Positions 34,761 to 43,637 of a stretch of DNA of 64,000 nucleotides are shown here, piece after piece. Position numbers and translations under genes: made by a program. Positions within the stretch are counted from its first letter, which is position 1. Each line of letters starts with the position of its first letter. Origin of the DNA: UBA1672 sp050633285 (GTDB lineage Bacteria > Pseudomonadota > Alphaproteobacteria > Micavibrionales > Micavibrionaceae); contig JBOEGG010000004.1 in NCBI GenBank assembly GCA_050633285.1, forward strand, positions 1 to 64,000, written 5' to 3'. The notes under the pieces are model-generated. The model was not told the origin of the DNA and made no database searches. It saw only the letters and a list, made by a program, of their open reading frames with translations.

Positions 34761-37142
34761 GTGACCGACAATACTTATAATCCTGATGATGCTCCTGAAA
34801 CAGGGGCATCTGGGAAAAATCAGAGCTCTCCTTCGCAGGAGAGCGTTTCTGTTCCTAAGCAAAATTCTCCACAATCACAAGCTAATCCCAATGCGGCGGG
34901 TGGTGCAGAGCCTGAACCCGCGGCAGAAGCATGGGCATTGCAGGCTGATCGTATGGCTATGCAGAGTGCATTGGTTGAATGTTTACGTATTATGGCCGGA
35001 CATTATGGTCGGCGTACGAGCGCGGCTTCGTTAACAGCCGGATTACCTATACCACCGCAAGGTATTACACCCGCATTGTTTGTGCGCGCGGCAGAGCGGG
35101 CAGACTTACGTGCAAAGCTTGTGGAACGTAGTTTAGAATCTTTGGCAATTGCACCTAATTTACCGTGTGTGCTTGTTCTTGAACATAATCAGGCGTGTAT
35201 TATTTGGAAGGTACGTTTCCCAAAAGGGCATACACCTGAGAAGCAAGATGGCAAAAATGCATCTATTCATCCGCAGACACAGTTTCTTGTTCAGTTTCCT
35301 GAAACAGGTGATGACAAACAAGTTATGAGTTTGGAGGCGTTGGAGAAACGTTATAGTGGGTATGCGTTTTTTGTGCGTCCGGTTGCGCGTAGTGATGAGC
35401 GCGCGGGCCCCGCAGAAATTGATAGTGGGCGTGATTGGTTTTGGGCAACATTAAAACAAAATAAGGTTTTGTATACTGAAGTTATTGTTGCCGCGCTTAT
35501 GATTAACATGTTCGGGTTGGCGAGTTCTGTCTTCATCATGAATGTTTATGATCGTGTTGTTCCGAATAGCGCATTTGATACGCTATATGCGATGTCATTT
35601 GGTATTGTTATTGTTTTTATATTCGACTTTATTCTTCGAAATCTTCGATCTCATTTTCTGGATCATGCGGGTAGGCGCGCGGATGTTAAAATTTCATCCA
35701 TGTTATTTGAACAAATAATGGGCATGACAATGACGGCAAGGCCACCGAGTGCAGGGGTTTTGGCGAGTAATATGAAGGAATTCGAAACGTTGCGTGATTT
35801 TTTTACGTCTGCAACCGTTATGGCTTTGATTGATTTACCGTTTATTCTTGTATTTATCGGTGTGATTGCCTTGATCGGTGGGCCGATTGCATTTGTGCCT
35901 TTGGCTGCTATTCCGTTGATTGTCGGGATGGGTTTTTATTTGCAAAAGCCTCTTCGTAAAGTGACAAAGGAATCTATGCATGAGAGTGCGTTGAAGAATG
36001 CATTATTGTTTGAAACAATCATTGGATTGGAGACTATCAAAGTTCAGGCCGCAGAGGGGCATACACAACGTAATTGGGAAGAATTAACGGAGAAGGCCTC
36101 TCATACGGCAGTGAAATCACGTCAGCTTTCATCTTTTGCACAAAACTGGGCGGTATTCATACAACAGCTTGCCAGTGTTGGTATTGTCTTTGTCGGTGTG
36201 TTTATGATTAGTGAAGGTAATATCAGTATGGGTGCGTTGATTGCCTGTGTGATTTTATCCGGTCGGATTATGGGGCCACTTGCGCAGATTGCAGGATTGA
36301 TGACCAGACTTAACCAGTCACGCGAAGCGTTGGTGCAGTTGGATGACCTGATGAAGAAGCCTGTTGAGCGTCCGATGGATAAGCATTTCATTTCTTTGCC
36401 TGATATGCGTGGTAGAATTGAATTTCGAGACGTCGTGTTCAGTTATCCGGGGCAAACGACGCCGTCGTTGAATAACTTGAGCTTTATGATTAACCCGGGC
36501 GATCGCGTTGGTATTATTGGTGCAGTTGGGTCGGGTAAAACAACGATTGAGCGTTTGTTGATTAATTTGTACGAACCATCTTCGGGCTCTGTGCAGATTG
36601 ATGGTACTGATGTTCGACAGATTGATCCGGGTGATTTGCGTCGTAGTATTGGTGCGGTTCAGCAAAGCCCGCAGCTTTTCTATGGATCTGTGCGCGATAA
36701 TATTACAATGGGACATGAAACTGCGCCTGATAGTGCGGTTTTGAAAGCGGCGGAATTATCGGGTGTTATGGAGTTCTTGAAGGATTCTTCGGCAGGTTTG
36801 GATACGCAGGTTGGTGAGCGTGGTGAGGCTTTGTCAGGAGGGCAACGTCAGGCTGTCGCGATTGCACGTTCATTGTTATATGATCCGCCAATTTTGATTT
36901 TGGATGAGCCAACAGCCTCTATGGATCCGGCTTCTGAAAATCGTTTGCGCAAGCGTCTTGAGGTGCTTTGCCGCAATAAAACAACCATTCTTATTACGCA
37001 TAAGGGTGCGATGCTTAGTCTTGTTGATAAGCTGATTTTGATTGATCGCGGGCGTATTGTTGCGTTTGGACCGAAGGAAGATGTGATAAGGAAATTGCAA
37101 GCCCGTGAATACGGCACAGCAGCGGAGAACACGAATGTCTGA
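34761..37142 (+). CDS. Type I secretion ABC transporter (LapB-like)
   Basis: A 793-residue ABC exporter energising secretion of the giant protein. An unusually long Pro/Gln-rich N-terminal tail (about 1-55) precedes a C39-like domain (about 60-200) that lacks the catalytic Cys-His pair, as in HlyB and LapB, so no leader is cleaved. The membrane domain has about six helices (240-520). The nucleotide-binding domain shows Walker A GAVGSGKT near 587, signature LSGGQ near 690 and Walker B ILILDEP near 708. Translation starts at GTG 34761. It overlaps the HlyD gene by 8 bases. Confidence 0.94.
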   Translation: MTDNTYNPDDAPETGASGKNQSSPSQESVSVPKQNSPQSQANPNAAGGAEPEPAAEAWALQADRMAMQSALVECLRIMAGHYGRRTSAASLTAGLPIPPQGITPALFVRAAERADLRAKLVERSLESLAIAPNLPCVLVLEHNQACIIWKVRFPKGHTPEKQDGKNASIHPQTQFLVQFPETGDDKQVMSLEALEKRYSGYAFFVRPVARSDERAGPAEIDSGRDWFWATLKQNKVLYTEVIVAALMINMFGLASSVFIMNVYDRVVPNSAFDTLYAMSFGIVIVFIFDFILRNLRSHFLDHAGRRADVKISSMLFEQIMGMTMTARPPSAGVLASNMKEFETLRDFFTSATVMALIDLPFILVFIGVIALIGGPIAFVPLAAIPLIVGMGFYLQKPLRKVTKESMHESALKNALLFETIIGLETIKVQAAEGHTQRNWEELTEKASHTAVKSRQLSSFAQNWAVFIQQLASVGIVFVGVFMISEGNISMGALIACVILSGRIMGPLAQIAGLMTRLNQSREALVQLDDLMKKPVERPMDKHFISLPDMRGRIEFRDVVFSYPGQTTPSLNNLSFMINPGDRVGIIGAVGSGKTTIERLLINLYEPSSGSVQIDGTDVRQIDPGDLRRSIGAVQQSPQLFYGSVRDNITMGHETAPDSAVLKAAELSGVMEFLKDSSAGLDTQVGERGEALSGGQRQAVAIARSLLYDPPILILDEPTASMDPASENRLRKRLEVLCRNKTTILITHKGAMLSLVDKLILIDRGRIVAFGPKEDVIRKLQAREYGTAAENTNV

Positions 37143-38556
37143 TGCACAAAATGAACAACCGCAGCCACAACAGAAAGAGGGTGGCGATACAATGAATGAG
37201 CATGGCAGATGGACGGCCATTCGCCAGAGTTGGGCGAAGGAAAAAGCCGGTTTAGCGCATGCGCATGCGATTTCTTTTTTTGATACTGATGATCAATTGC
37301 CGCTTTCAAAGCATCTTTTGCTTATTTCTGTTGCTGCTTTCTTTTTGACTTTTATTGTTTGGGCGAATTTAGCGACATTGGATGAGGTTACGCGTGGTGA
37401 TGGGAAGGTTATCCCGTCAAGTGACGTGCAGGCACTTCAGAGCCTTGATGCGGGTGTTATGGAGGAGTTTCTGGTTAAGGAAGGGGATCAAGTACAGCAA
37501 GGTGATGTTCTGGTTCGCCTTCGTAATATTGAGGCTTCTTCTGATCTTGGCGCTAATCGTGCGCGTTATTTGGGCATTTTGGCTTCTATCACGCGTTTAC
37601 AGGCAGAAGCAGAAGGGCAGGATGATTTTGATTTTCCTGAAGAGGTTGTTAAAGAAGCGCCGAGTTCTGTGACTGAGGAAATTAATGCGTTTCGTGCGAA
37701 TAAGCTGCAGATGCAGGGGCAGGTTAATGTTCTTAATCAGCAGCTTTTACAACGTGAACAAGAAGTTGCCGAACTGACGACGCGTATTAAAGATTTAAAT
37801 GGTGTGATTTATTTGCAGCGCAAAGAGATGAATATTATCAAGCCATTGGTTGAGAAGGGCTCTGCGCCGAAGTTAGAGTTGTTGCAGTTGCAACGTGGTA
37901 TTAGAGAGCGTGTTACTGAACTTAATGGTTTAAAGACAAGTTTACCGCGCGCAAAATCGGCAATTGCGGAAGCAGAAGCGCGTTTAGCAGAAGTTAAAAC
38001 AACGGCGCAAGCGGGCGCGCAGACAGAGCTTGCATCAAGATTGACTGAGCTTAATGAAATTCGTGAGCGTTTGACAGGACTTGAAGAGCGTAAAGGGCGT
38101 AAAGAAATCCGGTCTCCTGTAACAGGGACGATACAGGAGCTTACCGTTAATACAATCGGTGGAGTTGTTCGTGCGGGTGAGGATCTTATTAAGATCGTAC
38201 CAAAGGATGATCAGCTTATCGTTGAAGCGCGTGTGAAGCCGTCTGATCGTGCGTTTATTTACCCGGGACAGCAGGCTGTCATTAAAATTACAGCTTATGA
38301 CTTTTCGATTTACGGAGGATTAAAGGGCGAGCTTTTATCCATATCGGCAGATACGTTTGAGGATGAGCAGGGGAATTCCTTTTACCGTGTACGTTTGCGC
38401 ACCTATGAAACGGAGCTGAAGCGTAAAGGGGAAGTGTTGCCCATTATTCCGGGCATGGTAGCGAGTGCAGATATTTTGACAGGGCAGAAGACTGTTATGC
38501 AATATTTGTTGAAGCCATTTGTAAAAACGCTTGGTAATGCAATGAATGAGCGGTAA
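37135..38556 (+). CDS. HlyD-family membrane-fusion protein (LapC-like)
   Basis: A 473-residue periplasmic adaptor bridging the ABC transporter and TolC channel. A charged Gln-rich cytoplasmic N-terminus precedes one membrane helix (about 60-80, LLLISVAAFFLTFIVWANL), a barrel-sandwich segment (GDGKVIPSSDVQALQSLDAG), a long coiled coil (about 180-310) and the C-terminal HlyD signature around GGVVRAGEDLIKIVP. The ATG at 37135 has GGAG upstream and overlaps the ABC gene, indicating coupling; an in-frame Met at 37105 is upstream. With the two preceding genes it completes the type I exporter. Confidence 0.93.
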   Translation: MSDAQNEQPQPQQKEGGDTMNEHGRWTAIRQSWAKEKAGLAHAHAISFFDTDDQLPLSKHLLLISVAAFFLTFIVWANLATLDEVTRGDGKVIPSSDVQALQSLDAGVMEEFLVKEGDQVQQGDVLVRLRNIEASSDLGANRARYLGILASITRLQAEAEGQDDFDFPEEVVKEAPSSVTEEINAFRANKLQMQGQVNVLNQQLLQREQEVAELTTRIKDLNGVIYLQRKEMNIIKPLVEKGSAPKLELLQLQRGIRERVTELNGLKTSLPRAKSAIAEAEARLAEVKTTAQAGAQTELASRLTELNEIRERLTGLEERKGRKEIRSPVTGTIQELTVNTIGGVVRAGEDLIKIVPKDDQLIVEARVKPSDRAFIYPGQQAVIKITAYDFSIYGGLKGELLSISADTFEDEQGNSFYRVRLRTYETELKRKGEVLPIIPGMVASADILTGQKTVMQYLLKPFVKTLGNAMNER

Positions 38557-38568
38557 TGGAGGAAATGG

Positions 38569-38964
38569 TTATTCCTCGAATATCCATTTTTTTGCTATAT
38601 CGAGTTCATCGCCGTTAAAAATTTTAAATTCTCCACTTTTCATGAAGAGCTCTATTGGCTGCATTTTTTGTTTATGGACAGGGTTGTAAATGACCATGGC
38701 GACTTTGTCTGCTTTTTGTTCTTCATACCCTTCCAGACGATGCGCTAAATCTGTTTCAGCGGCGTCTTCGGTCATGCCCAAAAAGCCTTCTTCTATGATT
38801 GCGAGAACGCGGAAGTGTTCTTGTTTTTGTCGTATATCGCTCATCGGTTTGTAGATATACTCAATGTAATCCTCTTTGGTTACAACGCCTGTGACACTGA
38901 AATAAAGTATGTTTTCGGTTGTTTCGGGCAGAATTGTAACGGAGGGTGTGTTTTGGTCTGTCAT
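38569..38964 (-). CDS. SpoIIAA/STAS-like protein, copy 1
   Basis: A 131-residue protein of the SpoIIAA-like (STAS/SEC14-like, PF11964-type) family: VTGVVTKEDYIEYIYKP, then FRVLAIIEEGFLGMTEDAAE and the C-terminal FNGDELDIAKKWI. It is the last of three paralogues transcribed leftward. It lies convergent to the secretion operon, 12 bases from the HlyD gene stop. Members of this family may bind small hydrophobic ligands or regulate partners; function here is unknown. No membrane segment. Confidence 0.78.
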   Translation of the reverse strand: MTDQNTPSVTILPETTENILYFSVTGVVTKEDYIEYIYKPMSDIRQKQEHFRVLAIIEEGFLGMTEDAAETDLAHRLEGYEEQKADKVAMVIYNPVHKQKMQPIELFMKSGEFKIFNGDELDIAKKWIFEE

Positions 38965-38987
38965 GTTAGCCTCCCGAGTTTTTTATA

Positions 38988-39368
38988 TTATTGTGCGCTA
39001 ATCCACTTTAACGCATCAGCAAGGCGGTTGTCGAATGCGACACGTTCACAGTTCGGAAAGAAAGCCTTTGAAAGGTTGAATTTATCTTTGTAATGTTTAT
39101 CAAATGTAACGACAGCGATTTTTTGCGCTTTGTTTCCTATGCTTATTTTATTTTGTAGGCTTGTATCCGCTGCTTCTTTTGTAAAACCAATAAAGTCTTT
39201 TTCGATGACGACCAATAATTTGAAATGGTTGTGCTGTTTTATAATATGATCGAGTGGTTGTTTAAATTGTTTCAGATAATCACCGTGCGTTACAGTTCCA
39301 GATAAACTGATACATAATAGAGCTCCGGCGGTTTGCGGTAGGATTGTAACAGTCGATTGTGTCTGCAT
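38988..39368 (-). CDS. SpoIIAA/STAS-like protein, copy 2
   Basis: A 126-residue paralogue of its two neighbours, starting MQTQSTVTILPQTAGALLCISLSGTV and sharing HGDYLKQFKQPLD, FKLLVVIEKDFIGFTKEAAD and a C-terminal ALKWIS. The gap to copy 1 is 23 bases, so the genes are probably one operon. It is the most basic of the three, with several Lys residues at 95-105 (DKHYKDKFNLSKAFF). Tandem divergence suggests specialisation rather than redundancy. Confidence 0.78.
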   Translation of the reverse strand: MQTQSTVTILPQTAGALLCISLSGTVTHGDYLKQFKQPLDHIIKQHNHFKLLVVIEKDFIGFTKEAADTSLQNKISIGNKAQKIAVVTFDKHYKDKFNLSKAFFPNCERVAFDNRLADALKWISAQ

Positions 39369-39401
39369 ATTCGTGTACTTTGTTTTGATGAAAAGGAAGG
39401 G

Positions 39402-39782
39402 TTAAGTTTCTATCCATTCCAATGCTGTATTCAATTCATTGTCGTTAAAAAACTTCATTTCTCCTGAGAAAAACTCTTTTTTCATTAACCTATGGAAAAT
39501 TTCACTTTCAGGCGGATTGACGAAGGCTGTTTTTGTGATTTTTGATCCTAAATCTGCGGAAGCAAACATGTCCTGTTTGGCTGCATCAGGTTCCCAGCCT
39601 AAGAAGTTCTTATAGTATAGTAATATGCGAATTTCACCGTGCTTTTTGTACATCTCGTGTATGCGCGGCAAAAAGTTTTCTGCGTAGCCTTCGGCAGAAA
39701 TGACTTTTTCTATTTGGATGCATAATACCCGATCTGTAGTTTGGGGCATTATGATATTATATTTTTCACTGTTATCGGTCAT
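39402..39782 (-). CDS. SpoIIAA/STAS-like protein, copy 3
   Basis: A paralogue of the two genes downstream. The frame is open to 39872, but alignment of MTDNSEKYNIIMPQTTDRVLC with the N-termini of the other copies supports a start at 39782 (126 residues). It keeps the fold pattern (ISAEGYAENFLPRI, then IRILLYYKNFLGWEPDAAK and ELNTALEWI) but differs most in the centre. It is the first gene of the trio. Upstream to thrS the sequence is AT-rich and may contain divergent promoters. Confidence 0.75.
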   Translation of the reverse strand: MTDNSEKYNIIMPQTTDRVLCIQIEKVISAEGYAENFLPRIHEMYKKHGEIRILLYYKNFLGWEPDAAKQDMFASADLGSKITKTAFVNPPESEIFHRLMKKEFFSGEMKFFNDNELNTALEWIET

Positions 39783-40054
39783 GGCACTAATTGGTTTGTT
39801 TTTGTTTGTATATAGCTCATACACTTTTACAGAATATGGTCTATTACAATCATTATTACTGTAAATAATCAAGAAAAAATGAATTTTTTTGTTTTATTTC
39901 ATATATTTACATTCACTAATGTAATAGGGGGGTAGTATTCACCTACTCATAAAATTGTTTACTCTAAAATAAGAAATAGACTTGAAAATTCTTTAATTAT
40001 GGTCTCTTTACTATAGGTTCGTAGAAAAAAATGCAATGGAGCAAAAGTATAGCT

Positions 40055-42025
40055 ATGCCAGAGAATATAATTCAAATCACAATGCCTGATAATTCCATCC
40101 GAAAGTATGCGGTCGGAACGACGGGGATGGAGATTGCACAAGATATTTCAAAATCTTTGGCGAAGGCTTCTATTGCAATTAAGCTTGATGGAGAGATTTG
40201 TGATTTATCTTTACCAATTCAAAAAGATGTTTCGATAGAAATTGTGACGCGTAAGGATGAGGACGCGCTTGAGATGATCCGTCATGATGCAGCGCATGTT
40301 ATGGCAGAGGCTGTTCAGAATTTGTTTCCGGGTACGCAGGTGACAATCGGGCCGTCGATTGAAAATGGATTTTATTATGACTTTGCACGTAATGAACCAT
40401 TTTCAACGGATGACCTTGAGGCAATTGAAAAGGAAATGCGCAAGATTGTTGAGCGCGGTGCGGCGTTTGAGCGTGAAGTCTGGGATCGTAATGAGGCTAT
40501 TGCCTATTTTAAAGATAAAGGCGAAATGTATAAAGCCGAGTTGATCGAAGATTTGCCGGAAAGCGAAGATATTAAAATTTATCGTCAGGGTGATTGGCTT
40601 GATCTTTGTCGTGGCCCGCATATGCCTACAACGAAACATGTAGGAACGGCATTCAAATTATTGAAAGTTGCTGGTGCATATTGGCGTGGTGATGCGAGTA
40701 AGGCAATGCTGACACGTATTTATGGTACAGCGTGGCGTGATGATAAAGAGCTGAAAGCTTATCTACATCAGTTGGAAGAAGCAGAAAAGCGTGACCACCG
40801 TAAGCTTGGGAATGAAATGGATTTATTTCATTTCCAAACAGAAGCACAAGGGTCTGTTTTTTGGCACCCGAAGGGCTTTACGGTTTATAATCAGATGGAA
40901 GGTTATATTCGCCGTCGTTTGAATCACGCGGGATATAAAGAAATAAAAACACCGCAGTTGATTGATAATAAACTTTGGGAAAAGTCAGGACACTGGGGCA
41001 AGTATCGCGAAAACATGTTTGTTGTGCCTGATGAAGTGCCGAACACGGAAGAAGAAGGCCCGATTGTTAGTGATAAGGCGTTTGAGAAGCTTATGGCGCT
41101 TAAACCGATGAATTGCCCTGCGCATGTTCAAGTGTTTAATCAGGGGATTAAATCTTATCGCGATTTGCCGATACGTTTGGCGGAATTTGGGTGTTGTCAC
41201 CGTAATGAAGCACATGGCGCGCTTCATGGCCTCATGCGTGTCCGTCAATTTACGCAAGATGATGCGCATATTTTCTGCCGAGAAGATCAGATTACACAAG
41301 AGGCCGTTGCTTTTTGTGATTTGCTGAAAACTGTTTACAGTGATCTTGGTTTTGATGATGTTGCAGTGGCGTTGTCTTTGCGTCCTGATATGCGTGTCGG
41401 AAGTGATGAATTATGGGATCGTGCGGAAGATGGTTTGCGTAAGGCGTTGATCCAAACCGGTCTTGAATTTCGTGAAGATCCGAATGAAGGAGCGTTTTAC
41501 GGGCCGAAGATTGATTACCAAATTCGTGATGCGATTGGTAGAACATGGCAGTGTGGAACGCTTCAGTTGGATTTCAATCTGCCGGAGCGTCTTGATGCCT
41601 CTTATATTGGTGAAGATGGGGCAAAGCACCGCCCTGTGATGTTGCACCGTGCGATTTTGGGTAGTTTGGAGCGTTTTATTGGCGTGATGATTGAGAACTA
41701 TGCAGGTAAGTTGCCGTTATGGCTTGCCCCTACGCAGGTAGTTGTTGCAACAATTACCGGCAAGGCGGATGAATATGCGACGAAAGCGCATCAGAAGCTT
41801 GTGGATGCAGGTATTCGTGCGGAGTTAGATATTCGTAATGAGAAGATCAATTACAAGGTTCGTGAGCATTCTGTGAAGAAAGTACCGAATTTATTTGTCG
41901 TTGGTGCGCGTGAGGCAGAAGAGGACACGGTGGCAATTCGTCGTTTAGGGTCTAAGGCTCAAACTGTTCAGTCGATGGATCAGGCAATTGCGGAAATAAT
42001 TGATGCAGCTCGTCCGCCGTTTTAA
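40055..42025 (+). CDS. thrS: Threonyl-tRNA synthetase
   Basis: A class II aminoacyl-tRNA synthetase charging tRNA-Thr. The TGS domain (ITMPDNSIRKYAVG), the editing domain with HDAAHVMAEAV and the CRGPHMPTT motif, the catalytic core with the zinc ligand Cys in MNCPAHVQVFNQ, RVRQFTQDDAHIFC and VMLHRAILGS, and the C-terminal anticodon domain are all present. Met at 40055 gives the usual N-terminus (656 residues); an in-frame ATG at 40031 is possible. Its 3' end overlaps the convergent next gene by 74 bases. infC lies downstream but on its own transcript. Confidence 0.97.
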   Translation: MPENIIQITMPDNSIRKYAVGTTGMEIAQDISKSLAKASIAIKLDGEICDLSLPIQKDVSIEIVTRKDEDALEMIRHDAAHVMAEAVQNLFPGTQVTIGPSIENGFYYDFARNEPFSTDDLEAIEKEMRKIVERGAAFEREVWDRNEAIAYFKDKGEMYKAELIEDLPESEDIKIYRQGDWLDLCRGPHMPTTKHVGTAFKLLKVAGAYWRGDASKAMLTRIYGTAWRDDKELKAYLHQLEEAEKRDHRKLGNEMDLFHFQTEAQGSVFWHPKGFTVYNQMEGYIRRRLNHAGYKEIKTPQLIDNKLWEKSGHWGKYRENMFVVPDEVPNTEEEGPIVSDKAFEKLMALKPMNCPAHVQVFNQGIKSYRDLPIRLAEFGCCHRNEAHGALHGLMRVRQFTQDDAHIFCREDQITQEAVAFCDLLKTVYSDLGFDDVAVALSLRPDMRVGSDELWDRAEDGLRKALIQTGLEFREDPNEGAFYGPKIDYQIRDAIGRTWQCGTLQLDFNLPERLDASYIGEDGAKHRPVMLHRAILGSLERFIGVMIENYAGKLPLWLAPTQVVVATITGKADEYATKAHQKLVDAGIRAELDIRNEKINYKVREHSVKKVPNLFVVGAREAEEDTVAIRRLGSKAQTVQSMDQAIAEIIDAARPPF

Positions 42026-42752
42026 CGCGCTCAATCATATGTAATGTAATGTTGTCCTCGCCCAAATGGGTGAGGACTTCGTCTTTTTGGTCTTGTGAAA
42101 TACGTTCGAATGATAACTCGTCTGTTGATCCTGTTTTCTGAATACCAAAAAAGGCGATAGGGGTATTTAGGAGTTCAGTTGTGGAAAGTTGGTATATGGC
42201 GCGTCCACCCATAAGACTTTTGAAGAAGGTATCTGTCTCTACTGCATCCTCATATGTTTGCTTCATGTCTTCTTTGGGAATGACTTCATCTGATTTTTGG
42301 CGCTTCTTACTATAATCATGTCGTTCTGTGCCTAGGGCAATGGCTTCGTCCATTGTTGCGACTTGCGCGGGCTTTTCAAAATCTTCGATGCGGCTTGGGT
42401 TAAAACGGCGATGAATGAATTGCGGACTTGCGTAGCCCTTTTGTATCATTTCGTTTTCGTTGCCGTTGTATGGTTCACGTAATAATGTTTGTTCTGTAAT
42501 ACCGGCGAGCGTTTCACCCCGCACTGTGGGTTCATATGCAAGGCTTGTGATGTGCATTGCATCGTGGAATTCGGTTCCTTGGTCGGGGATATGCGGCAGA
42601 TCATGTGTTTTTAGAAACAGGTGGATCGCTTGTCCCATGGTGTATTGCGTGTCTAGCCCGGCTTGCGCGCAGGCGTTTGTTGAGCGTTGAATGTTGTTGG
42701 TATTTTCGGACAGCTGTAATTTAAGCTTAAACATATAAGACAAGTTTTGCAT
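41952..42752 (-). CDS. Hypothetical protein
   Basis: A 266-residue protein of unknown function without signal peptide or membrane helix. It is fairly polar, with His-rich segments (FLKTHDLPHIPDQ, then EFHDAMHITSLAYEP) and a conserved-looking C-terminal part (ITLHMIERVKTADELHQLFP). Its 3' end overlaps the thrS coding sequence by 74 bases on the opposite strand, which is unusual but the frame is long and has gene-like composition. The HD-like and His-containing segments hint at an enzyme only weakly. Confidence 0.6.
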   Translation of the reverse strand: MQNLSYMFKLKLQLSENTNNIQRSTNACAQAGLDTQYTMGQAIHLFLKTHDLPHIPDQGTEFHDAMHITSLAYEPTVRGETLAGITEQTLLREPYNGNENEMIQKGYASPQFIHRRFNPSRIEDFEKPAQVATMDEAIALGTERHDYSKKRQKSDEVIPKEDMKQTYEDAVETDTFFKSLMGGRAIYQLSTTELLNTPIAFFGIQKTGSTDELSFERISQDQKDEVLTHLGEDNITLHMIERVKTADELHQLFPQLPDPSTEQFEP

Positions 42753-42799
42753 GTATGATTTTTACCATAATGTGTTTATTTCAACAAGAATAAAGCCTT

Positions 42800-42864
42800 C
42801 TTTTTCACTATCACATGACTTTTGTCATTTTGAGTCGCGGAATCTCTTGCAGATAGTGAAAAAG
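42800..42864. repeat. 13-bp perfect inverted repeat in the infC leader region
   Basis: CTTTTTCACTATC (42800-42812) is exactly complementary to GATAGTGAAAAAG (42852-42864), with 39 bases between. It precedes infC by 76 bases and may form a long hairpin in a leader RNA, a terminator or an operator. A TTGCAG-N17-TATTAA promoter-like pair (42847-42875) overlaps its right arm. Confidence 0.5.
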
Positions 42865-42939
42865 CCCCGTATTAATGTTTTTCTAAATATTTGTGTTTAA
42901 TACTAATAGACACGTAAACAACAGCAAGGAGAGATTGTT

Positions 42940-43482
42940 ATTTCCAGACCACAAAGACCAATGGCCAGAGCAAAGAATACTGGCCCACGTATGAATTCCG
43001 ATATTACCGCTTCTGAGGTGCGTCTTGTTGATGCAGAAGGGGAAATGCAAGGTATTGTTGAAACGTCCAAGGCAATTGAAATGGCTGAGGATGTCGGTTT
43101 GGATCTGGTTGAGCTTTCTCCCAATGCCGAGCCGCCTCTTTGTAAGATACTTGATTATGGTAAGTACAAGTATGAACAGCAAAAGAAGGCTAATCAGGCA
43201 CGTAAGAATCAAAAAACTGTTGAAGTTAAAGAAGTTAAAATGTCTCCGCGCATCGAAAAGAATGATTACGATGTGAAAATGCGTAATGCGAAGCGTTTCC
43301 TATCTGATGGGAATAAGGTTAAGGTTTCTATGCGTTTTCGTGGTCGTGAAATGGCACACCAAGATATTGGTCGTGAGCTATTTTCGAAAATGTGTGAAGA
43401 GCTTGAAGAATTGTGCGTGATCGAATTGCACCCGAAGTTTGAAGGTCGTCAGATGATTATGATTTTGGGGCCGAAGCCTTAA
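42940..43482 (+). CDS. infC: Translation initiation factor IF-3, AUU start
   Basis: IF-3 binds the 30S subunit and checks start-codon use. The N-domain (RMNSDITASEVRLVDAEGE and GLDLVELSPNAEPPLCKI) and C-domain (KVKVSMRFRGREMAHQDIG, then KFEGRQMIMILGPKP) are complete. The annotated ATG 42961 lacks a ribosome site, whereas the in-frame ATT at 42940 lies 8 bases after AAGGAG (42926-42931) and gives a 180-residue protein starting SRPQRPMARAK. An AUU start is the known device by which IF-3 represses its own synthesis in E. coli. The next gene is cvpA, not rpmI. Confidence 0.93.
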   Translation: MSRPQRPMARAKNTGPRMNSDITASEVRLVDAEGEMQGIVETSKAIEMAEDVGLDLVELSPNAEPPLCKILDYGKYKYEQQKKANQARKNQKTVEVKEVKMSPRIEKNDYDVKMRNAKRFLSDGNKVKVSMRFRGREMAHQDIGRELFSKMCEELEELCVIELHPKFEGRQMIMILGPKP

Positions 43483-43513
43483 AATCTGTTTCTATTTTAT
43501 TCTATTGAAGAAG

Positions 43514-43543
43514 AGCGCGCTTTGTTTTTAGCGTGCTTTTTTG
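43514..43543 (+). terminator. infC terminator
   Basis: AGCGCGCT (43514-43521) pairs with AGCGTGCT (43530-43537), one G-U pair, around an 8-base loop, followed by a run of T. It lies 31 bases after the infC stop. Confidence 0.85.
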
Positions 43544-43637
43544 TGTGCGGATTATGCGTTTTATGCCCTAAGGCTTGCTTTTTCAACGTTCCTACCGTAT
43601 TTATCGGGGAAGGTTTTTCCGTAATTTTATAAAAGAG

